Shown: positions 1-6,489, counted from the stretch's first letter. The stretch: DNA of 8,995 nt from Dehalococcoidia bacterium (GCA_012270665.1 JAAXHY010000118.1:1-8995); one strand, 5' to 3'. Made by a program: numbers and translations. Notes: generated by a model not told the origin, from the letters alone.

Positions 1-213
1 GCGCGAGGCGTATTTCACCAGCGAGGCATCGTAGTCGTTCCCGGACGATATGGCCTTCTGAAATATGGTCGGATTGGAAGTGAGGCCTGTAACGCCCAGC
101 TCCACAAGCCGCTCCAATTCGCCCGAGGTTAAGAGAGCGCGGTACATATTGTCGTACCATACGCTCTGACCAAGCCTGCCTAGTTCCTGAATGGAATTGA
201 GTGTTTCGGACAT
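1..213 (-). CDS. tal: Transaldolase, N-terminal fragment (cut by window edge)
   Basis: Transaldolase moves a dihydroxyacetone unit between sugar phosphates in the non-oxidative pentose phosphate pathway, in the cytoplasm. The first 71 residues are visible; the Schiff-base lysine and the rest of the barrel lie beyond the window start. The fragment opens MSETLNSIQELGRLGQSVWY, then shows LLTSGELERL and the diagnostic first-strand motif GVTGLTSNPTIF at about residues 43-54. The following QKAISSGNDYD is typical of the long, mycobacterial/cyanobacterial-type transaldolases, some of which are fused to phosphoglucose isomerase; a fusion cannot be judged here. The ATG at 213 is preceded by GGAGG with a 6-nt spacer, which settles the start. 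The gene lies 122 bp downstream of the phosphodiesterase gene in the same direction and appears to have its own promoter. Family assignment is firm from the motif; the subtype is inferred. Confidence 0.88.
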   Translation of the reverse strand, partial: MSETLNSIQELGRLGQSVWYDNMYRALLTSGELERLVELGVTGLTSNPTIFQKAISSGNDYDASLVKYASR

Positions 214-219
214 TATCGT

Positions 220-224
220 CCTCC
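220..224 (-). promoter_or_regulatory. Ribosome binding site of transaldolase
   Basis: On the minus strand GGAGG lies 6 nt before the ATG at 213. It is one of the two strongest SD matches in the window and fixes the transaldolase start. Confidence 0.8.
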
Positions 225-250
225 GCGAAAATAGGATCGGGTATCATAAA

Positions 251-279
251 TTTATAGCATATATCCGCGAGAATCGTAA
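251..279 (-). promoter_or_regulatory. Candidate extended -10 promoter for transaldolase
   Basis: Reading the minus strand, TATAAA (251-256) is directly preceded by TGC, giving an extended -10 (TGnTATAAA). A weak -35-like TTACGA (274-279) sits 17 nt upstream. Transcription would start near 244 and leave a leader of about 30 nt containing the GGAGG. The surrounding 241-265 stretch is the most AT-rich part of this spacer. The -35 is poor, so the call rests on the extended -10. Confidence 0.5.
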
Positions 280-307
280 CGTGAAGATGAGCCGCGAATG
301 CGCTGGA

Positions 308-338
308 TGACGTTTCCGGGCAGCGAGGAACGACGTCA
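308..338 (-). other. Imperfect stem-loop overlapping the phosphodiesterase stop codon
   Basis: TGACG (308-312) pairs with CGTCA (334-338), and inner TTCC (314-317) pairs with GGAA (327-330), with a small internal bulge and a 9-nt loop. On the minus strand it covers the TGA stop of the phosphodiesterase gene. There is no T-run after it, so an intrinsic terminator is not supported; it may be a 3'-end protecting hairpin or chance. Confidence 0.25.
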
Positions 339-1538
339 CACGATTATCAACGGTATCAGCATCTCGTCCGGTGTCAGACCCGAGTGGTGTCCGTTCAGCT
401 GGAGCATCCTGCCCGAACCGCGGGATGCGTTGTACTCCAGCACGTCGGCGCCTGAAGACACAACCACCAGGTCTCCCAGGCGCTCCCTGGTCTCCTCTGT
501 CGGCTCTGTCGGACCGAATAGCTGTATCTTGATGGCATCCTCCAAGTCCACCACTATGAAGACCTGCTCGAAGCGCTGTTCGAAATAGCGTCGCACGCGC
601 TCCCTCGCCCACTCAAGAGTATAGAGGTACATTACCCTTGCGTCTCCCGATGGCATGAGCCTGAAGAAAGGCTGAAGTTGGCGATTGACCCTCAGCGTGT
701 GGCGTTTCGGCGGCGGCGCGTCCAGAAAGCCGTGGTCCGCCGTGACCACTATGCGAGCCCTGTCCTTCAGCGCGTCCGCCAGACGTTTGATCTCTCGCTC
801 CACCTCGCTGAGAGCGTGCTGGACTTCCGGCCGTGTCATGCCATATATATGCGCCTCGCTGTCCACTCGTGACGAATAGAGGTAGGTGAAGGTCCTGTCT
901 TCCGACTCGCGAACATGCTTGACGACCGAATCCACACCGCCCGACAGGGATTCGTAGCCCACCGTCTCGCGTCCACCGGCGAAGTATTTGGAATACACCG
1001 AGCCCGCTATCGCTTTGGGAACTATGGTGAGCGTATCTCGAGGCATGGACTTCCATAGCGACTCGACCGGAAATGCCGTTTCCGGCGAGATGCCGCGTTT
1101 TAGCAGGTCCTGATTATTGCTGCGCGCCGTGTAGCTGAGTATGGTTGCGGAAGAGCCGAGAGCCGGCAGGTGCGTCCACCATCCGGTAACCGCATGATCC
1201 TGAGGCCACTCGCCAGTCGCAAGAGAGGTGAGCGCGACCGCCGTAGTGGATGGAAACACCGTCTGCATCTGCTCCCGCAGATTTCTGCGCAGAAACGAGT
1301 CGGCGGGAAGACGTTCCAGCAGGTTCATTCCAAGGCCGTCAACCAAGACCAGAACGATATGGTCCGCGTCCCCTATGGTCTCGACGATTCCCTGCGCGTT
1401 CTCGGACAGTTCGAGACCCTCCACTCCGCACAGGTGCGCGACCGACCTGGAGAGGTCAACCAGGTTGCGTACCTCAGGGCGTGGGCGCAGCAGATCGCCT
1501 TCCGCAAACGCCTCTATCAGATACGCTATTCCGGTCAT
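336..1538 (-). CDS. Type I phosphodiesterase/nucleotide pyrophosphatase family protein
   Basis: This 400-residue enzyme belongs to the alkaline phosphatase superfamily, nucleotide pyrophosphatase/phosphodiesterase branch, which hydrolyses phosphodiester or pyrophosphate bonds at a two-zinc centre. All expected ligands are visible. D67 is in VLVDGLG, with the nucleophile region PSTTAVALTSLATGEWP at 96-112 (T98 or T99). D226 and H230 are in SRVDSEAHIYG, D268 and H269 in VVTADHGF, and H384 in GHHSGLTPDEMLIPLI near the C-terminus. The D226-x3-H230 and D268-H269 spacings match the known family. There is no signal peptide or membrane segment, so it is probably cytoplasmic, unlike many secreted members. 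Length is normal for short bacterial members. Only a poor SD-like GGGG precedes the ATG at 1538. It is divergent from the GlnE-like gene across 109 bp. The substrate is unknown; phosphonoacetate hydrolase-like or other phosphomonoesterase roles are possible. Confidence 0.87.
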   Translation of the reverse strand: MTGIAYLIEAFAEGDLLRPRPEVRNLVDLSRSVAHLCGVEGLELSENAQGIVETIGDADHIVLVLVDGLGMNLLERLPADSFLRRNLREQMQTVFPSTTAVALTSLATGEWPQDHAVTGWWTHLPALGSSATILSYTARSNNQDLLKRGISPETAFPVESLWKSMPRDTLTIVPKAIAGSVYSKYFAGGRETVGYESLSGGVDSVVKHVRESEDRTFTYLYSSRVDSEAHIYGMTRPEVQHALSEVEREIKRLADALKDRARIVVTADHGFLDAPPPKRHTLRVNRQLQPFFRLMPSGDARVMYLYTLEWARERVRRYFEQRFEQVFIVVDLEDAIKIQLFGPTEPTEETRERLGDLVVVSSGADVLEYNASRGSGRMLQLNGHHSGLTPDEMLIPLIIV

Positions 1539-1551
1539 GAATTACCCCAAG

Positions 1552-1599
1552 TTGAATGGCTTGTTACGCCATGTCACGCGAATTGAATGATGTTACCAT
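1552..1599. repeat. Imperfect direct repeat in the divergent promoter region
   Basis: Two related units lie between the divergent start codons at 1538 and 1648. The first (1552-1572) reads TTGAATG, gct, TGTTAC, g, CCAT. The second (1583-1599) reads TTGAATG, a, TGTTAC, CAT. The TTGAATG copies are 31 nt apart, close to three helical turns, and the TGTTAC copies are 29 nt apart. The first unit also contains a small ATGGC/GCCAT inverted repeat (1556-1560 and 1568-1572, 7-nt loop). The placement suits regulator half-sites serving one or both genes, but this is inference. I could not pick a convincing -35/-10 pair in either direction; TATAGA at 1599-1604 is the best plus-strand -10 candidate. Confidence 0.5.
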
Positions 1600-1647
1600 A
1601 TAGACATAGGCGCTCTCACCAGACTTCTTCAGTCCAGAGAGGCAGAC

Positions 1648-3864
1648 ATGGCTATGACATCGCAATCTACATCAGACGCTCTCGACGCGCTTACATCCCA
1701 ATGGGGCGACGCGCTCTCTGATCTCGATCCGTCGAGCGTCTCGATAATTGCCCAAATACTGGAGGGTGAAGCAACATACGGCGAGGTTCGGATCTGCGTC
1801 GAAGAGAGCGACGCGGGCTGGCGGGTAGGGGTTTCCACGGATGCAAGGTCCAACGCCCTGCCACTGGTTGCCGGACTTCTCACTTCCAACGGACTGGATA
1901 TCCGGCAGGCCGATATATTTACTTTAGAGGGGATGTTTCGTCCGACGATGCCGATGCCGCGTCGCCGGTCTCTTCGACGACCGCCGTCCCCGGACTTGCG
2001 AATGCGACGGATAAAAGGCTCACAGCGCTCTACACGTGGAACGCAGCGTCGGGTTGCGATGCTTTTTGAACTAGAGGAACGTTCAGCCTGTATCCCGAGT
2101 TGGGACAAGATCGAACACGACATCAGAACCGCGGCCAGAGAGTCTCTTTCAGGCAGGATCGAATCCGCCACGACCACCGTGATTGATCGTTTCGCCGAGG
2201 CTATGCGCGACGCCGGGCAGGGTGGGGCCGACCAACTTCCCATAGACATCTCCACCGACGTCGAATCTTCGGAACGATACACGCTCATCAGGATTAGCTC
2301 GATAGACACGCCCGGATTCCTGTTCTCATTCACCAACGCGCTCGCCAGCATACACGTCAACATCGCGCGAGCCTCGATACGCACTTATGATGACGTTGTT
2401 CAGGATACCTTCTGGCTTACCGACTCGTCGGGCGGCAAGATCGAGGACGAACACAGACTGGACCAGTTGTGGGTGGCCGCCGCTCTCATCAAACAATTCA
2501 CCTTCTATCTGCCCATTGCGCCCGACTCGGCGCAGGCGTTGCGCCAGTTCAATTCCCTGACATCTCAGCTGCTCACGATGCGCGACTGGACTTCCAAGCT
2601 TCACGACCTCGATTCCCCCTACGTCATGGAGACGCTGGCCAGGATGATGGGCGCGAGCCGCTTCCTATGGGAAGACTTCCTGAGGATGCAGCATGAAAAC
2701 CTGTTTCCCGTGCTTCTGGACGCAGAATCCCTCGATAAGCCCCTAGCTATTGATGAGTTGGAAGTTTCGATTGAATCCGAACTTGAAACCTGCGACACGC
2801 ATGAGGAACGCGCGCGAATCCTGAACGACTTCAAAGACCGTGAGATGTTCAGAGTTAACCTGCGCTACATTACGGGCAGGGTGGACCTTGGGCGATTCGC
2901 GCGCGAACTGACCGACGTCGCCGATGCCCTCATACGCAAGGCGTTCGAGATTAGCTATGGCCTGGCATCGGAACGTCACGGCATTCCCCACACGGTCAGC
3001 GGTTCAATCTGCGGATGGGGGATCTTCGCTCTGGGCAAGTTCGGCGGTCGGGACATGGGATTCGGCTCGGACATCGAGTTGATATTCGTCTATGAGTCCG
3101 AAGGTATGACAGGTGGGGACGAGCCGGTTCCCAACTCCGTGTTCTTCGAGGAAGTGGTCAGGGATTTCCTGAACGTTCTCGAAACCAGGCCACAGGGTAT
3201 ATTCGAGATTGACATGAGGCTGCGCCCATACGGGAGCAAGGGACCGCTGGCTTCTTCCCTGGCCGCGTTCCGGAACTACTACTCGCCGAACGGCGACGCC
3301 CGTCAGTTCGAACGTCTGGCGATGGTCAGAATGCGTCCTGTGTTGGGTGATGAGCGACTCGTTCGGTCCGTTATGTCTGTCCAGGACACATTCGTATACT
3401 CCCGCGAACTTCTGGACCTCGGCGACATCCTGCATATGCGCCGCAGGCAGGCTAATGAACTGATAAAGCGCGGATCTCTGAATGCCAAGCTGAGCCCGGG
3501 CGGCGTCGTTGACATCGAGTACTACGTTCAAGCGTGGCAGATAGCAAAGGGTAGGGAAGACACCAATCTCCGGCTGACCAACACCCTGGAAGCGGTGGAA
3601 GCCCTGCGCCGGAAGGGACACTTTAGCGAAACGCTCGCCATTGGCATCAGCGAGTCCTACTCGATGCTGCGCAAACTGATAGATGGCCTGCGAATAGTGC
3701 GAGGAAATGCCAAGGACCTGGACATCCCGTCCCAGGATTCCAAGGAGTTCCAAAGATTGGCTCATCGCATGTCTGAGCATGGATCTGAGCGTCTCAGCGC
3801 CCACATCTCCGAGCATATGGGCTTTGCCAGGCGCCTCTGGGAAGACCATCCCCCGCCGCGCTAA
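1648..3864 (+). CDS. glnE: ACT-domain-fused GlnE-type nucleotidyltransferase (glutamine synthetase adenylyltransferase-like)
   Basis: The protein has 738 residues. Residues 57-100 and about 135-185 look like an ACT domain split by an Arg-rich linker, and 210-290 (YTLIRISSIDTPGFLFSFTN and following) is a clear second ACT domain, the amino-acid-sensing module. Residues 310-450 are a helical region with the GlnE-like FKDREMFRVNLRYITG segment. The nucleotidyltransferase core is GIFALGKFGGRDMGFGSDIE at 458-477, with D475 and E477 as metal ligands, and FEIDMRLRPYGSKGPL (third acid D522). The C-terminal helical domain begins near KLSPGGVVDIEYYVQ (614-628). GlnE enzymes add AMP to, or remove it from, glutamine synthetase. 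Classic E. coli GlnE is about 946 residues with two transferase domains; only one is seen here, and ACT domains normally belong to GlnD. AGAGAGG, 5 nt before the ATG at 1648, supports the start. The direction of catalysis cannot be read from sequence. Confidence 0.82.
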   Translation: MAMTSQSTSDALDALTSQWGDALSDLDPSSVSIIAQILEGEATYGEVRICVEESDAGWRVGVSTDARSNALPLVAGLLTSNGLDIRQADIFTLEGMFRPTMPMPRRRSLRRPPSPDLRMRRIKGSQRSTRGTQRRVAMLFELEERSACIPSWDKIEHDIRTAARESLSGRIESATTTVIDRFAEAMRDAGQGGADQLPIDISTDVESSERYTLIRISSIDTPGFLFSFTNALASIHVNIARASIRTYDDVVQDTFWLTDSSGGKIEDEHRLDQLWVAAALIKQFTFYLPIAPDSAQALRQFNSLTSQLLTMRDWTSKLHDLDSPYVMETLARMMGASRFLWEDFLRMQHENLFPVLLDAESLDKPLAIDELEVSIESELETCDTHEERARILNDFKDREMFRVNLRYITGRVDLGRFARELTDVADALIRKAFEISYGLASERHGIPHTVSGSICGWGIFALGKFGGRDMGFGSDIELIFVYESEGMTGGDEPVPNSVFFEEVVRDFLNVLETRPQGIFEIDMRLRPYGSKGPLASSLAAFRNYYSPNGDARQFERLAMVRMRPVLGDERLVRSVMSVQDTFVYSRELLDLGDILHMRRRQANELIKRGSLNAKLSPGGVVDIEYYVQAWQIAKGREDTNLRLTNTLEAVEALRRKGHFSETLAIGISESYSMLRKLIDGLRIVRGNAKDLDIPSQDSKEFQRLAHRMSEHGSERLSAHISEHMGFARRLWEDHPPPR
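1929..2067 (+). other. Atypical Arg-rich segment, possible double frameshift inside the GlnE-like gene
   Basis: Residues 97-135 of the annotated frame hold 13 Arg and a single acidic residue, unlike the acidic protein around them. The frame starting at 1932 is open for 45 codons until a TGA at 2067 and reads DVSSDDADAASPVSS, then STTAVPGLANATDKRL, a natural-looking acidic Ala/Ser linker with more GC-ending and G-starting codons. The segment begins at a G4 run (1929-1932) and ends at a T5 run (2063-2067). One G added and one T removed would join this frame smoothly to the flanking frame (ending CDAFELEE). This may be two assembly or sequencing indels, or a real compensated frameshift. Confidence 0.45.
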
Positions 3865-3873
3865 TGAAGTTTC

Positions 3874-3928
3874 TTCTCCCTTGATGCGGAGAATTAGGAT
3901 GAGTGTGAAACCGCGACCGCAAGCGCGG
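3874..3928. terminator. Two stem-loops between convergent genes, weak terminator candidates
   Basis: The 87-bp spacer between the convergent GlnE-like gene (stop at 3864) and the small membrane protein gene (stop at 3952) holds two hairpins. TTCTCC (3874-3879) pairs with GGAGAA (3888-3893) across an 8-nt loop. CCGCG (3911-3915) pairs with CGCGG (3924-3928) across another 8-nt loop. Neither has a clear T-run on either strand (only TTTC follows the second on the minus strand), so the termination role is inferred mainly from position. Confidence 0.3.
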
Positions 3929-3951
3929 CCATCTTCGATACTCGTAAATTA

Positions 3952-4389
3952 CTAGGCTCCCCCGAACCGCCGTCTTCGAACCGCCGTAACCAGGTCGAAA
4001 AGTATCGGTACAGCGTTGGCCCCTATCAGCGCGCCCCACACCAGCCCGCGCAGGTCCGGTATGCCCGGCATACCTATCATTATGTACGTGCCCTTGCCGT
4101 ACTGAAAACCGAGCCACGCCCCCAACAGCCCGGCGATCACTCCCAAGATGACCCTCATAGCCAACTGCGGCCTGGTCAGTTCCAGCATCCAAGAACCGGA
4201 CGACGCCCCTATGCCCGCCGCTATGCCAATCGAGCAGAGATTCATGACTTCATTGAACAGCGGGGTTACCAGGAAGAACGAGTGCATGATGAATCGCACC
4301 ATCACCCAACTCACGAAACCCAGTAGGCACGAGAAGAACACTCCCACGCAACTTCTGAAGAGAAACCATGCAAGGCCTACGGATGGCAA
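3952..4389 (-). CDS. Small glycine-rich multipass membrane protein, unknown function
   Basis: I do not recognise this 145-residue protein. It is strongly hydrophobic, with likely membrane segments at about 8-33, 50-65 (short), 77-97 (VILGVIAGLLGAWLGFQYG) and 113-134, and ends in the basic tail VRRRRFGGA, which would favour a cytoplasmic C-terminus. Glycines are frequent inside the helices. The start is TTG at 4389: GGGGAGGG ends 5 nt upstream of it and the next in-frame Met is only at residue 30, inside the first helix, so TTG is well supported. The gene begins 35 nt after the DppC-type permease stop and runs in the same direction, so it is probably co-transcribed. It could be an accessory part of the transporter or an unrelated passenger; nothing in the sequence decides this. 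Confidence 0.7.
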   Translation of the reverse strand: MPSVGLAWFLFRSCVGVFFSCLLGFVSWVMVRFIMHSFFLVTPLFNEVMNLCSIGIAAGIGASSGSWMLELTRPQLAMRVILGVIAGLLGAWLGFQYGKGTYIMIGMPGIPDLRGLVWGALIGANAVPILFDLVTAVRRRRFGGA

Positions 4390-4394
4390 CGGAT

Positions 4395-4402
4395 CCCTCC
4401 CC
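4395..4402 (-). promoter_or_regulatory. Strong ribosome binding site that decides a TTG start
   Basis: On the minus strand GGGGAGGG lies 5 nt before TTG at 4389. It is the best SD match in the window, and no in-frame ATG occurs for 29 codons, so translation most likely starts at this TTG. Confidence 0.75.
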
Positions 4403-4424
4403 GGACGTTGGGATTAGGCGCGCG

Positions 4425-5363
4425 CTACACCTGCCGCAGTCGCGGGTCCAGGTGGTCACGCAGCCAGTCCCCTGTGAAGTTGAGCGACATCACCGTCAGG
4501 AATATCGCAAGGCCGGGCCAGAAGGAAATCCACCACGCCAGTCTAAGGTCGCCCTGCCCCTCACCCACCATCAGGCCCCATGCCGGTATGTTCGATGGCA
4601 GACCAGCCCCGAGGAATGTAAGAGTAGCCTCGGCCAGTATCAGTCCGCCGACGTTCAACGTCGCGATGACCACGATGGTGTTTATCACGCCCGGCAGTAT
4701 GTGCTTATACATGATGTAGAAAGGCGACGCGCCCGCGACCTTAGCCAGCGCCACGTAGTCCCTCTCCTTCAGAGATAATACCTCCGCGCGCACATTGCGG
4801 ACGAACGGACTCCACGCCGTCAGCGCCAGAACGAACATCATCACCACCAGCGTTTGCCCAAGCACGATCACCACCACCAGCGCCACCAGCAGGAAGGGCA
4901 GCGCGTACCAGATGTCCACCAGGCGCGCTACCAACTCGTCAACTATCCCGCCGTACCAGCCGCCTATCAGTCCCAGCGTGGAGCCAACCAGAATCCCGCT
5001 CGTCAGCGATACGAGCGCGACCATCAGGGATATGCGCGCTCCGTATATTATGCGGCTCAGTATGTCCCGTCCCAGGTTGTCCGTCCCGAGAAAATACTCG
5101 AAACTGTTGTCCACCCGGCCCTCCAGCCGCTCCGCCCGCTCTTCTGTAGCCCATATTGGCGGCACATACTGAAGCGGAAGAGATTGCTTGAGTGGTTCGT
5201 TCGGCGCCAGCAACGGCGCGAAGATGGCGAAGATAGACATGACGGCAAGAATGAACAATGGAATGACCGGCCACCTGCGGAACACGGTCCACACCTGCAA
5301 AAGACGGTTGCGCTGTTGCCGTTCGAGCTGGGCCTCGAATGCTATGCCTTCGTTCATTGCCAT
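4425..5363 (-). CDS. ABC transporter permease, DppC/OppC type
   Basis: This 312-residue inner-membrane protein is one half of the translocation channel of a peptide/nickel-family ABC importer. The N-terminus is cytoplasmic and charged, followed by a first membrane helix at about 32-52 (VIPLFILAVMSIFAIFAPLL) and a periplasmic loop ending in the family hallmark FLGTDNLGRDILSRIIYGAR (91-110). Further helices lie at about 112-136, 155-185, 228-250 and 280-297. The EAA loop that contacts the ATPase is LSLKERDYVALAKVAGASPF (196-215), and the C-terminus is GDWLRDHLDPRLRQV, as expected for DppC. Length is normal. The ATG at 5363 has AGGTG a few nt upstream; a second Met at residue 3 is possible. It follows the DppB-type gene by 117 bp. 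The transported solute cannot be told from the permease. Confidence 0.93.
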   Translation of the reverse strand: MAMNEGIAFEAQLERQQRNRLLQVWTVFRRWPVIPLFILAVMSIFAIFAPLLAPNEPLKQSLPLQYVPPIWATEERAERLEGRVDNSFEYFLGTDNLGRDILSRIIYGARISLMVALVSLTSGILVGSTLGLIGGWYGGIVDELVARLVDIWYALPFLLVALVVVIVLGQTLVVMMFVLALTAWSPFVRNVRAEVLSLKERDYVALAKVAGASPFYIMYKHILPGVINTIVVIATLNVGGLILAEATLTFLGAGLPSNIPAWGLMVGEGQGDLRLAWWISFWPGLAIFLTVMSLNFTGDWLRDHLDPRLRQV

Positions 5364-5405
5364 TGGTCACCTGAACTCTCTCGGTTTGACCCTCTACTCT
5401 TGCCC

Positions 5406-5449
5406 GTCATTCTCACGCTTCCCACTGTCATTCCCTCTTTTGCGGGAAT
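5406..5449. repeat. REP-like element with ATTCCC-N8-GGGAAT palindrome
   Basis: In the 117-bp gap between the two permease genes, ATTCCC (5430-5435) and GGGAAT (5444-5449) form a 6-bp inverted repeat around exactly 8 nt. Just before it GTCATTC occurs twice (5406-5412 and 5427-5433, 21 nt apart). The format ATTCCC-N8-GGGAAT equals the neisserial dRS3 consensus, and similar GTCATTCCCGC/GCGGGAATCC elements are dispersed in many bacteria. A single copy in one window cannot prove that it is a genomic repeat family. Confidence 0.5.
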
Positions 5450-5480
5450 CCACTCTTTCCTTCTCAACTGCACAATCCTG

Positions 5481-6458
5481 CTACGAATACCGTATCCGCG
5501 GATCCGCCCATGCGTAGAGCATATCCGCCACGAAGTTCATCACCAGGTAGATGATGGTGAAGATGAAGATGGCCCCCGTGAGCAGCGGGAAGTCGTTGTT
5601 GTTCACCGCTTCCACCAGCGCTATCCTTCCAAGCCCGGGCCACGCGAACACCACCTCCGCGACCACCGCGCCGTTCATCAGGCCCGCCAGCAGAAGAGCC
5701 GATACGGTCAGGGGCGGGATCAGCGCGTTCTTGAAAGCGTGCTTCCATATCACCGAGCTTGTGCTGGCCCCTTTGGCGCGCGCCAACTTCACGAACTCCG
5801 AATCCAATACTTCCAGCATCGCCGAGCGCGTTATCCGCAGGTAGCCCGCCGCGGCGCCCCAGCCAATGGTTATTGTCGGCAGGATGAAGTATTCTGGATA
5901 GAACCGCCAAGGATTCCAATGTACATAATCATCCGGTATGTTGGGTGGAGCTTTGAACGCCGTAGGCAACATCTCCCAAGTTACTGAGAAGAGGAGCACC
6001 AACATCACGCCGACCCAGAAGGCCGGCAACGCTTGTCCGAACAGCGCGAATCCTCTCCCTAGATAGTCCCAGTAGGTCCCGCGTTTTACCGCTGACAGCA
6101 CCCCGAGGGGCACCCCCAATACGGTGGCGAAGAGCCAGCCTGTGAACGCCAACTGGAACGTGTTCCATATCTTTTCCCCGATGACGTCAATGACCGGGCG
6201 TCGCGACAGAAGTGTAAGCCCGAGGTCGCCCTGCATAAGCTGCCAAACCCACTTGACGTATTGCACCACAAGAGGCTGATCCAGCCCTAGGTGCGCCCGA
6301 AGATTGTTCAGATACTCTTCCGTATCGCCGTAACCGTAGGGCTTGGCATAGAGCAGGATAGGGTCGCCCGCCATCCTGGACAGCGCGAACACGATTGCCG
6401 TCGCTCCAATCAGCGATACCAACACAAAGGCGAGTCTGCGAATCAGGAAGGAAGACAT
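5481..6458 (-). CDS. ABC transporter permease, DppB/OppB type
   Basis: This 325-residue inner-membrane protein pairs with the downstream DppC-type permease. The N-terminus MSSFLIRRLAFVLVSLIGAT with FALSRMAGDP (25-33) is the standard DppB opening. The periplasmic loop carries LGLDQPLVVQYVKWVWQLMQ (58-77) and GDLGLTLLSRRPV. Membrane helices lie at about 9-26, 103-125, 137-158, 190-205, 250-275 and 293-315. The EAA loop is SAMLEVLDSEFVKLARAKGA (212-231) followed by KHAFKNALIP, and the C-terminus YAWADPRIRYS matches the family signature. Length is normal. The ATG at 6458 has only an A/G-rich leader (AGAGAAAGAAAG) rather than a true SD. A promoter at 6490-6517 lies just upstream, so this gene can be transcribed separately from the small gene before it. 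Confidence 0.93.
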   Translation of the reverse strand: MSSFLIRRLAFVLVSLIGATAIVFALSRMAGDPILLYAKPYGYGDTEEYLNNLRAHLGLDQPLVVQYVKWVWQLMQGDLGLTLLSRRPVIDVIGEKIWNTFQLAFTGWLFATVLGVPLGVLSAVKRGTYWDYLGRGFALFGQALPAFWVGVMLVLLFSVTWEMLPTAFKAPPNIPDDYVHWNPWRFYPEYFILPTITIGWGAAAGYLRITRSAMLEVLDSEFVKLARAKGASTSSVIWKHAFKNALIPPLTVSALLLAGLMNGAVVAEVVFAWPGLGRIALVEAVNNNDFPLLTGAIFIFTIIYLVMNFVADMLYAWADPRIRYS

Positions 6459-6489
6459 ATCAGGGCTTTCTTTCTCTAACAGTTATATC

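Noticed and set aside
244..612. Minus-strand open frame overlapping the end of the phosphodiesterase gene
   Set aside because: It overlaps the conserved C-terminal GHHSGLTPDE region in another frame, is Arg/Gly-rich, and runs through the candidate transaldolase promoter.
1629..2384. Minus-strand open frame (251 codons) opposite the ACT region
   Set aside because: Ser/Arg-rich composition and no domain; the plus-strand ACT motifs and SD explain the region. It overlaps the odd 1929-2067 segment, but offers no better explanation of it.
3004..3849. Minus-strand open frame (281 codons) inside the GlnE-like gene
   Set aside because: It lies opposite the conserved catalytic core of the GlnE-like protein, so it is a shadow frame of a GC-biased gene.
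5406..5449. CRISPR repeat or insertion sequence end
   Set aside because: Only two short GTCATTC copies and one palindrome occur; there is no regular spacer pattern, transposase or target duplication.
4854..5987. Long plus-strand open frame (377 codons) opposite the two permease genes
   Set aside because: It spans both permease genes and their spacer in antisense, is rich in His, Arg and Gln without any recognisable domain, and both opposing genes have full family motifs.
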